Assembly (NCBI GenBank): GCA_002633005.1
Contig: NMRA01000241.1
Span: forward strand, 290,952-354,951
Length of the DNA: 64,000 bases
Direction: 5' to 3'
From: Phoronis australis
Taxonomy: Eukaryota > Phoronida > Phoronidae
Positions 11,234 through 23,200 of the stretch are shown one piece after another. A program made the position numbers and the translations under genes. A model generated the notes under the pieces. It was not told the origin of the DNA. It searched no databases and saw nothing but the letters and a program-made list of their open reading frames with translations. Numbering within the stretch: the first letter of the stretch is position 1; each line of letters begins with the position of its first letter.

Positions 11234-14200
11234 GTAAGTGTGTCCATAACCAGCTAGTACTAATTCGACATCTGGCATACTTAGTGTCTCAGTCAGTGTC
11301 TTTATCTTTGTGCTGTTTTGTTAAAAATTGTCACAAAGGAGCAAACTAGAGAACTGCAGTTGACAGTGCAAGCTATCAAATTTAATTTCATATCATAAGA
11401 CCTTCTAAGAGAACAATTACTCGGCCAGTGGTTGTGAGCACTGGGGATGAAAACATTTTTTACCAATTATGCATGCAACTGTCTCTTTGTTCAAGAACTG
11501 TTTTCCATTTTATCAGTCTTAATTACCATGTCAACACCGTTGTTTTTTTGTAAAGTTATAAACAGAGTGCAACAAACATGAAGTTTTTAATTGTCTGCAG
11601 GATGGCAGAAAAAACCAGAGTCGAAGGTGACAGAGGAAAGCAACGTTAACCTGAGCCCAACTGAGTTCTACATTCAGTATGTGTCCAGCAGTACACCTGT
11701 TGTATTCAGAGCAGCAGTGAAAGATGTGCCAGCCATGACATTATGGGATGAAGAGGACAAGTTCTTAAATAAAAAGTAGGTTCATCCATCATGTGCTGGG
11801 AGTCATCTCGGGTACTGATAAAGAAAGAAATTTGGTGCCTCCAACTGTTTCTAACATGCACTGCTAGGTCCACCTGTTGACTCAAAAGTAAACTTGAGCT
11901 GTTCACTTCGAGCCAAACCGAATTTAACCATTCCCACAGACCAATGCCCCCTGAAACACTTGAGCATCGGGGAAAGTCTTTTAACGGCAAAAATAAACTT
12001 GCCAGTTCTGAAGCCCAGAGTGAATTCTAAAATGAATATCTGAGAAAAAATTTGATAGTGGTATGGTAAGTGGTCCAAATCAAGAGTTTCATGTCAAAAA
12101 TTGTACAGCTGTAACACTTGGTTTACCTCAAAACCCAACTGCTGCCTGCTGATTTGGTAATTGGTCCAGTTGTGTTGCACCAACAGTAGAATTAGAGGAG
12201 CCTAATATGACAACATCGTACAACAGTTTTAGATTGTAATCTTCACATTTTTTGTCGTATTTTCAAAAGTCAATTACCTAATTACGTTTACTTTTCTCGA
12301 ACTATTCAAATACGCTATTTAAAAACTTTCAAAACGAAAAGTTATAGATACTGTTATTGTCCCCATTGTGTTTATGATGGGATTATCTAGAGAGCTGTAA
12401 CAGCAGCCTGAGGCTATGTAATTAACTACAACAGCATGTTGTCATTGATTAGTAGGGCAGGTTTCCATTTGAGGCCCGCAGACTGGTCGAGTTGCCCAAT
12501 GTCGACCAGTCAGTGATGGTGTCAACGTAGGATTCTTTTAATGTAATTTTCCAACAGGAGTCTAGTGGTGTATAGCAGAATAGATTCTTATGTCAAGTTG
12601 TCCTTCATTTGTTCACATACAACTATGATTCTGTGGCCAGTTGTCATGACACTACATTAATTGTTCAGTGCAGATCAGAACAGATGTTAAGAGACTTTAT
12701 TAAAAACCATTGCCTGTAGCATTGATGGACTGATGTGATCACATTTATGAACTGACACTATTATGACATATTTTGGTTCTCTGTTGTACATGTATTGTAG
12801 TTGCATGAGACTCAAACAACAAGTTAAGGGGATGTTTGAACCTTTACTTCACGACGCATGTGTTCAAGATGGCATCCGTGGATCTGGAACATACAATATA
12901 CTCAGTGACAGTCCACACACATAACTGGCTAAGTAGAACGCATTAAAAGCAAATTAAAAGCGAAATGGCAAATGACAGTAATCAGTTACCTTATTGAAAG
13001 ATATCAACTGGGAAACAATTCTTTGGCTGCACTTCTAAATGTCAGCTTTTGTCTCTCAACTTCAGACCCTGATCTGTGTCTGGGTGAGGAATTTGGTCCC
13101 AGCAAATGGAGCTTGGTCATTGGCTATGTCAGTAGTATTTTTGGCTCATATCTAGTGGAGCGACAGCGTGGGTATGAAATTTCTATCACGAATTTGATGT
13201 TGGCTGGTTTGAGATTGGACTATCGGAACTGAAACTGTAATTTAGAGGCACCACCATGGAATTGTTTTTCTACAGTCCCTGTATTATGTCAAGATTCCTT
13301 TTTGTTTGTATGATATGTCCGGATTCCTTTTATTGAGTAGATCTATATAAGTGGTCCTCAAGCTGTTTGTCTGCATGGGCCTAAAACGGATCATAGTCGG
13401 AAATTATCGTACATTTGTTGTATGAATGACTGTAATACTGAGCTTTGCCACACAAACAGCTGACGTGTGACTAATGAATGATTTAAACCTGAGTTCTAGA
13501 TGCATTCCTAAGGTGGCCAGAATCTTAAAAAGCAAAGGGTGAATCATGGAGTGTTTTGCTGAGCCGAGTGCTACCTCATAAACACGTTATTGTACACAGA
13601 AAACATGGAGGTCATCTTTCTCTACCTTTGTCTCTTGTATGGTATTGATTATCTGAACTTTATGCAACATGTGTCATACCTTGAAAGGAATTATAATGAA
13701 TTGTTGCATTATTCCTTCACTAGTATTCTATATGTGGCCATGGTACTTGTCTCTAAGCTTTGTACAATCAGTAGCGAGATCATACCTTAACTTCATGCTT
13801 GTATCATATTTATGACATGAGAAATGCTTAGTGCTTATAAGATACAACTATATTGGGATGCTTCTGTTTGCACTGACAAAATCACGTTTTCAATAGCATT
13901 GAATATTTCTTGCTTTTGATAGAATCAAACAAAATTTACCTTAAAACATATATTTCTTATTAACTTATGAAATTAGGGTCTAGCAAACTTAAACATTTCA
14001 CGTATCACTACAGTACCACCTTATCTGAGATGTGGTTGGTTTCTATCTGTGTTTGTGTTTGTCTTTACCTTGTATGATAATGTAGTCTATGAAGCTGATG
14101 TATGTACACATACCTACTGTCCTGATAAATACCAAGTGGTGAGATTCGTGACAAACGCTTAAGATCATGTAGGACCTCATTGATGAGTCTGTGTATTTAT

Positions 14201-17200
14201 CCAAATACCCACAGAAATATAGATTTTAACTTAGTAAAAGTGTATATATTTTGTGAAAGTAGAAAGCAGTCTGCCTGTAGTTGGGTCATGTGACCCTTTT
14301 TTTGTAAAATTTAGGAAAAAGGCACATTGATAACAAAATAATAGCATCAATAACATTATTGAATTTTATTTTATGTAAATGTAAAGAGATCTCAATTTTC
14401 ATTTCTTTTTATGTTTTTTTTCATGAAAATCATAAAAGTTCAGTATTTTTATAGTCACTCATTCAAATTGGAAAAATTTAAAAACAATTTATTTTGGAGA
14501 AGAATGGCTGAAAGTTTCACGTGAATCCCATCAGACTTGTCTGATGTATGATGTTCTGAAGTTAGCCAAAGTTGGACATTTTTGTAGAGTCATGCATAAC
14601 CTTACGTATAGGGCATCAAATCATTATTTTCTGGAGTCATGCATAATCTTAAGTATAAGACATCTAATCATTATTTTCTAGAGTCATGCATAACCTTAAG
14701 TATAAGTTATCTAATCATTATTTTGCAGATTCACGCATAATTTTAAGTATAAGACATCTAATCATTATTTTCCAGAGTCATGCATAACCTTAAGTACCGG
14801 TATAAGGCATCTACTGTAATCATTATTTTCCAGAGTCATCCATAACCTTAAGTATAAGTCATATAATCATTATTTTCCAGAGTCATGCATAACTTTAAGT
14901 ACAAGGCATCAATTCATTATTGTCTATAGTCATGAGGACCTTAAGTATAAGTCATATAATCATTATTTATTATTTTCTAGAGTCATTGTTACTACTATGT
15001 TATTTGCAAAAAATGATACTTTTTGTTGGCTTCAGATAGAAAGTTTTGAGCTAACTGACCTCAATGTTCTTTTTGAAAAAATGAAAACAAAGTAGTAGTG
15101 GAAATTAATTTTTCCACAGTTTATTTTTAAACTTTACACGATACCAAAATGTTATTCAGCATGTTGCAAATTGCCATTTGTTTATATTCAACTTGAATTT
15201 TTTGTTTGACTTTTGCACACAAAGTTTCTGACATGCAGTAATGCAACTCCCAAATGAATTGGTTGTTTGGGTCTATGGCCAACCTCGACTTCACCACTCT
15301 GAATCTTAACCAGGACAAATTTGTCTGTCTCAAAATTGTTTTAAATTCATGATTTATTTGTAGTTATGGGAAGCTGGATGTATCCGTTACAGTGAAGCGA
15401 GAAGTGCTGCGTGGTGGCCCCCCTGAGAAAATGAAGTTCAGTAAATTTCTGCGAGAATACAAGTATGAAAACTGGTATTTGTCTACAAGTGTGCCTCAAG
15501 AGATGATGAAAGACCTGCCGGTATGTAGGATGGTTTGTGTTGGTGTTGTCACCATTCAGTATTGAACCCAAGGGTACAAAAACATGTGCCTGGCATTTTA
15601 CTCCCCAAAATATGCTCACAGAAAGTTTTATAGTCATTGGAGCTGTTCTATTTGAAATTGTTTATGGATTGACTTTTCTATTACCATATCTGCTATGCCC
15701 ACCTAACTCTTTTGGGTTATTTACTCTCACTTATAAGCCCACCCACTCTATAAAAAGCTCTGATTTGCTGGCTAAAAATGAAAATCGAATTAGGCTTGTT
15801 ACTCTAATAGAATTGTCCCTGATGATACTTCTTACTGTGTCAGAATTCTATTCCCATTACCAGCAAGAGTATCAAAACCATCAGCATCTCAAGAAAATGT
15901 TTCACAGTTTATAGTTTATTGGGGTTAAAATGCTTGCAGTCGTTTTGATGGCTGAATTGCATCAGATGTGTACACGAAACGTGGTAAAAAACACCCGATT
16001 TGAAGATCATGAGAACGCTCATTAGGTTGTTCCCAAGAGTAGTTGCAGAAGTCCGCAACCATGTAGGGAGCATTCATTCAAGTTTACCATTCATGCTTGG
16101 CATTTGAACCGAGTTACTGTCCCAAAAACAAGTATCTACAGCAGAAGTTACATCCACACTCTGATATAATCCTTGAAATGAGAGTAAAAAATGACAAACG
16201 TCTAGACTGCTGCCAAGTGGGCCAAATTCTTCTGTCCTTTATGTTTGGTATTTGGTCCAAGTTGCTGTCCACAGATATCGTCTACACCACCATAGACTGC
16301 TTTCACTTGTCTGGTCATCTCACTTAATGTTCTACCCAGAAGAATCGGTGATTCTGCAGACCAAGACTTCTGTCCCAATATGGTATGGTCCAGTGATTCC
16401 CGAGAACAAGTGTCCTCTGTGTGGTCCATAGCCATTTAAGCTCCATTCCTCTGTTCTTGATGCTTGGGATTTGATCCAAATTCATACATCGCGTGTCCTC
16501 AGCCACAACTGCTTCTGCTAGTCTGATCATCTCACTTTGATACCTATGCTTTGAGTGATTCCCCAAAACAGGGGTACGTAGCAAAAGTTGTTTTTTCTCG
16601 TCGCAATAAATGGGAAAGGTTTTCTATAACCATATCAAGAGTGAAGATGTCAATTGCTCAAGTTGTGGAAATGTCTACACCACTGATTTTCAGCACCATG
16701 GCTCTTTCAAGAGACGAGTCTACAGTTCAGCCTGGGCTCCTGCCCATCCCTTATGTTGCCAAGTGAAGGCACTGTATGAGTATTGTGGGAGAAGCTATGT
16801 GCTGACAGACAAGGCTGGTCAGCAGTGACAGCTAAAAGCAGAGCAGTAATCAAAGCTAGGTAAAGCTACTGCTTACCGCACAAAACAACAGCAAAATCTG
16901 TCAAACAAAACACTGCTTGTGCGCAATACCTGTGACTCGAAACCATCAACATCTTAAGGAAACATTTCAGTTTTATTGGAGTTGGGCAAACCAAAAATTG
17001 GTTTTGGAAATGGAATCCTACCACAGAATATTATGAGACCAATTTTATCAGAGTAAAAGTTCCAGGGTGATTTAGCCAACTAAACTTTAAACTAGCTTTA
17101 AATGAATAACTGTAGCCATTGGTAACTTGATATAGTAATTCCCAAGATGGGCTCCACTGCTGATGTTGTCCACAAGAGCAAAAAAGTGACACATCTCAGT

Positions 17201-20200
17201 GTATATCAATGATCTTGAGCAGTAGGGAGAGGCTGAGCCCCAATATTTCCCTTGAAGTCTATTATTTATCAGACTTATTGCACATTTTGCGTTATTTGCG
17301 GTAAAGTGATCAGCATTTGAAAAATGAAAAATGACAATTATTGGCAAATGAATTTTTTTTTTTCGAAATAACTGTACACTCTACAACCCCCCTTGACCCA
17401 CAACCCCCTCGACCCGCAACCCCCTCGACCCACGACCCCCTCAACTCTAGGCCCACAACCGCCTTGACTCATTGCACACAGGCTCGACTCAATATGAACA
17501 CATGATCAATGAGACGGGCCATGAGCTCGGTTGTGTTTTTCGTTTTTTGCAATTAAGAGTCGATTCGGCAAGTGTGAAAGCCAAAAGCAGAAAAAGCGCC
17601 TCGAGCAAATCAAATCAAAGACCTACCAATGTTACAGATGTTGTTCCCGGCAAAGTGTAATCATCTTGTTTGCTCTTCAGTGAATTGTAGGTTTGTAGGT
17701 TCAAGTTTTTTTCTGGGAGAGTGCGATGAATCGACAAATATGTAATTTCTTCAGTAAATATAGTTTGAAAAAACAAACTGTTAACTAAAAAGTACCTCAG
17801 TGTTACATGGAGTATATTGTAAATGAGTATACAACAGAAAACAAATGATAAAAATGCGAAATTATCTCCATTCGTGTTAAACGTACTCTCTCCCTAAGTT
17901 TCGTAAAAAAGGTCCATTGATAGCCACTCGTGGAACATCTTCCGTGACAACGATGGCACGCCCGCAATTTGCTATATCAAATCATGTTCTTACGCCACTT
18001 TCTGTTTTTAACCACCAGACTTGAGCCAGAGCAGATTCGCGTGTAGGTAAGTCTTATGGGAAAGTCATTCAGCGAGGTAACATTATTATGTAAAAAACAC
18101 AAAGATACATCTATTGCTGCAGGTCGTGGGTCGAGGGGGTTGTGGGTTGTGGGGGTCGTGGGTTGAAGGTGTTAAGGGGGTTTTGGAAAAATCCGTAGAA
18201 ATACCTTGTGTATAAAATATGACCTTAAAACTGACTTATTAAAAAATTCAAATGTGCACCTAATAATAAAATGCATTGTAAATATAACAGTATTATACGT
18301 ATTCTTTTGTGTGGTTGGGCATGTGCATTAACTCCTTTGTATTCCTTCTGGACTTAGCACTTTTAATTAGTGACAGTCAAATACAATGTCACATTTAGAC
18401 ATTTCTGTCAGCTTATTCAGTTCAATTTCTTTGCAGGTTCCAAACTGCCTGTCATGTGGAACTCCAATAAGATTCTTTCAAGAAGCTGAATTATGGATGT
18501 CAAGTGGTGGAACAGCTTCATTATTGCATTACCACGCAGATCACAACTTTCACTGTGTTTTAGCAGGACGCAAAGACTTCATTTTCATCAAGAATTCATA
18601 TAAAAAGCATTTTGACGTTGTTGAAAAAGTAAGTTTTCCAACTATTTTATTGTGTCTTGTTAAAATTTAAAATAGTTGTATTTGTAAATATTGCAATTGA
18701 ATTTAGTTGTATCTTGTCATCTGTTGAAAGTTTCACAGTATCATGCAGTATTTCATATTGTATCTTTAAAACAGTGTTAAGATTAGTTAGGCCCTGTTGT
18801 TCTGCCAGCTTTGCATTCTGTCTATAATGTTCAAAACACATATTTATTTATTTATCCGTTTCAGAGTATCCATGATGGCTCAGGGTACTCAAAAATTGAT
18901 ATGGATATGATCAACGTATTTAAATATCCAGACATTTCTAAAGTACCTTGGTCATATGCATCACTGAGAGCCGGGGATTGTGCTTTAGTTCCAGCAGGTC
19001 TGTAGATTGATTTGTGTCAGTAGTGAAGTTGTCAGAGTCTTCAGTTTTTGTGTGTGCCAATAGATGTCACCAACATGTCTACCCATGAGCATGGTGTAGT
19101 AGATTTGATCATAATCTTTATGTTACACCACTAATTTCAGAATTCTTTGACATAAAATTTAAATCAAGACTTAGATGAAATGACTATGGTCATTAGAAGT
19201 ATGTTGAGGTTGGTCAACTGAAGGTACCAAAATGTGCAAGTGACATGTTTTGTTGTCTGGTTCTAAGAAAGCACTTGTTTTTCACAGAATGACCATTAAA
19301 CTGCCTGGTTGCCCTAATAGTTGAAAACAAAAATACTGGTTTTTGTAAAATGTATTGACTTTTTATTATTTTATTGCCAACATGTGGAACAATGTGGTTT
19401 TCACAATTATTTTCAGAAAAATAGATTAAACGAAAACGCACAGGTCTTCACTGATTTTACCAAAGGGCCCCTAATTATTAGCATTCTTTCAGTAGTGATA
19501 TATGAATTTGAGATGTACGAATTTTAATATCTTTAATTGATATTAACCAATTTATTGAACCAGACATAAGTACTTCTGACATAATTTTTTCACTGAGTCT
19601 AAACTTGTTCCTGAGTCTGGTAGTACTAGGCAATTTATATTCCTTATATCCCTTTAATTACCAAACATTTATAGAACTGACCATGCATTCATTAAATAAA
19701 TATAATGATACATAATTGCTAATTGATTTTGCATTGGGGTAACACTAATTTCTCATCTCACAAAATTCATTTGCCATGCATCTTTGTAAATCATCTGATA
19801 ATTGAGTACAAAATGGCGTCTTGCACCCTCAGCTGTGTCCAGGGTTGCCTCCATATATGGGACACAGAAGTTAAATGCCTATAAATAAGGAAAAAAATTA
19901 GCTTGCTAAATGTTAAATTTTCGACCCAAAGCCTCTGGAAGACTTTTTCAGACAAATGGATGTTTTTTTCTACTTTTAGTTGTCTTAGTGTCAAGATCTA
20001 AGTTTCATCAGTAAAAGACCCAAGAGTGGCAAGTACTCGACCCATTTAATCAAAAGATTTTGATGTACGAATGGCATTGATTCACAAAATCATAAACAAA
20101 TGTATCACCTTGATATGTATGTCTTCCTTGATTAAGCTTAGGTGAGGAGACTCTGTCATCAGCGTTGTTACAATGGAAATTGTCTCATAGTGAAGCTATT

Positions 20201-23200
20201 CAAATGAAAACATTTGCATAGGTTACATGCATCAGGTGAGATCATATGGTCGAAGTATCTCCTCGGTGATTCTTTGGGCTCCAACACCTGAGTTCAGCGA
20301 TGAAGACTGCCATGCTAAAGGAGGGAAACTGAAGACATTGTCTGACGCAACGTTTACTTGGGTCTACTCAAAAGGATCAAGGGTAAGTAACTATTGAAAA
20401 TGGTAATTTGTAGCAATAGCTTTAATTGACTGTATTATTTTATAATAATGTTAGTACTGCTAGTGTTATAGTAAAGATTACTGTAAGAGATTTTATTGAT
20501 AAAAGTGATACCGTACATGTCTAAATTAATGTCCAGGCGAAACGAAAAAATCAAGGGGTGGCTAATAAGCCAAGCAAGCATGGGTATTTAAAAACAAAAT
20601 TTTTGAAATTTGGGTTAGAATATATCCGCAACTACCGAAAGATATGGTTGTTGCTTCTATGTCAGTCCCTGTGCATGCTGTAATTTAATACTGACTATGA
20701 CATTGTTTGTTAGTCACTTGCATGTATTTTAGGAGTTGAAATTCTAAGAAGCGCAGTTCACATACCTGGGGTGCTTTTAAGTTTATGTAGTAATTATCAA
20801 CAAGTTTCTGTATTTTACAAAATGACTCAGTAAAATTCTACAAAAAAGAAAGATATATCGATGGCAAAACAATGGTGTTAATAACATGTTCATGTTTTAT
20901 ATAAATGTGCAAGATGAAATTTCGATAATGCTGTTAAAGTTTTCTAAATTATCATCTCGTATAGATTCGATTTCTCCTAATACAAATGTGGGAGATTTTT
21001 AAAACAACTCCTAACAGCGTTTTGGAGAATGTGTATAAAGCATTTGATAATTCTCCACTATTTCCACTCATAAATAATTGCATAAAAGGTCATTTTCCAT
21101 TTTCAGTGGCTGATTAGCCTTTTGCAAAAATGGGAACTTTAGTAAATGTTGTTTTGTGACATCTGCACACTGCACACCATGCTTGCAATAGACTAACATG
21201 TCCTTGACCTTTACTTTTGTGAAGAAATTTAACAAAATAGAATTCAGCTTGTTGGCTGTATTGTGTGGTAAAGAAGTGAAGAGTAGGAACTGATAGTTTT
21301 GCGTGAATCCAATCTCACGTTTCTGAGATGTGATGTTCCGAAGTTGGCCAAATTTGGACATTTTTTAGGGTCCTACATAGAAAAATGTCCACATTTGGAT
21401 TATTTGGAGCATCATCTCAGAAATGGCTAATCTGATCCATATGAGACTTCCATATACTATGTTTTATGGACTGTTCTCCAAATCCTATTAAGAATTGTCT
21501 TTAAAATGTACCTGGTTTGCATGAGGGGTTATCGAAAAATAGTACTTAATATATATAAAAAATAAAACGTTGCCTAAAATGAAATCAAAAAGATAATTTA
21601 GAAAACTGTGACAGCTTTTTTGAGATTTCATCTTGAACATATTAAAATATGTCATGAAACTGGCCATGTTATTGAAACTGTTGCTCTGATATGATTGTAC
21701 CTTCTTTTTCATTAAATTTTATTAAGGGCAAGTAGTCACATGACCTGGCTCACCGCAGATTGGCATAAAGTCCAAAATCAAATTTACAATCTTTGTTCTT
21801 TCAGAAAACATATACTGTCACTGGGTTTAAATCTATAATTTTGTTGACTTGCCAATAAAGTCTTACATAAGTTTAAGAAATGATACAGACAGCAATTAAA
21901 AATACCAGCAGCATCAATTGGGGGGTGGTCATGTGAGTAAACATGAGTGTTTTAAGGGGAAATGGCAAACACTATCATTAGTGTGATCATGCAGCAGACG
22001 TCAGTTTCACCAGTGTCTGTGTTACTCAGTATTATCCCACAGCGTCAGCATGAAACCACAGATACTGTCTTGTAATAACCTAAAGAGTTATTCAAATGTG
22101 AATTGATTGACAATTTGGCCAGAAACCACGGTTTCATTGAAGCGCATTTCGAACCTTGACTTGCGTTATTCCAAGAAAGATGCTGGCATGTCTAATGATC
22201 CATTGCTTTGCCTAAGGATAATGTCAAGTGGAACAAAAGTTGGACATTCTCATTTTTGTGTCTTTAATAGAGTTAATTGCTTAATATTTCAGATAAATAG
22301 ATTATTACATGTCCTGGGGCATTATAGATATACGAAATGACAGCCTCACTTTGTAGTAATCTGTATTCAACTCATTGCTTGTCCGATTTATGTAACATTT
22401 CTTAGTTGATGGGTTCAGTGACCAGCTATCGTGATCTGACACGAAGGTTTTATGTGTTGAGGTGTACAATGTAACAGAGTATTGTAAATGGTCTTTTGTC
22501 TTTTCAGCAATTATTCAATGCCAGGCTCAATTCGGAGAGCATGAGACACTATTTACTTGCCTTGCTTAGAAACGACGATCAGCTGTACTTTGAACGTTTC
22601 TCCCTGTTTTATGATGAAGTCACCTCTGAGGTATGCATATGAAAATTATTACTCTTGCCATGTGGCACTGCATCTCATTGCCCAACCATCATAATTGAAT
22701 GCTTCTTATCAGCTGGAATATGAATGACTGGATACCACTTTTATGAGGGCTTCTTTTGTTTGGGGATAAAGGAACAGAGATGTATGAGTGACAGCTCTTC
22801 TTAAGCTTAAACAAAAATCATTTGCAACAAAGGCCATTTTTGGCACTGAGGTCTATAAAAATTGAATTTGTCATGAAAATACCAGTTATCTGGAACAATA
22901 TAAAAAGGGAACTGATGCATTGCAACTGCTGCTCCTTTGTTCAATAATACCAGTCCTCCCTCTCTAGGCTTCCTGGTCCATAACCACTTATCTGACCAAT
23001 CTTATTACTCCCAAAGAATCCAGTCAGTTTTAAATATTGAAGTGTGTAATGCAATCAAAATAAATTCACTTCTTGTGCAATTTGGTGACACTGCAAAATA
23101 CAATTGATGTATATTATTGCTTAGGACACAATGCCTCGTTTTAGCATCAATTTTAACAATGTCAACATGAAACCTCCCATATTCCAAACATGTGGAACCA

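Noticed and set aside
11776-11779. Stop codon ending the exon-2 frame, suggesting a truncated gene
   Set aside because: A GTAGGT donor at 11776 removes it, and exon 3 joins in the matching phase.
18533-18541. Reading H195-A-D197 as a normal H-x-D motif
   Set aside because: It would need a two-residue deletion before the conserved Asn199; the gap-free alignment puts His193 and His195 in the H-x-D positions. Kept as the main alternative.
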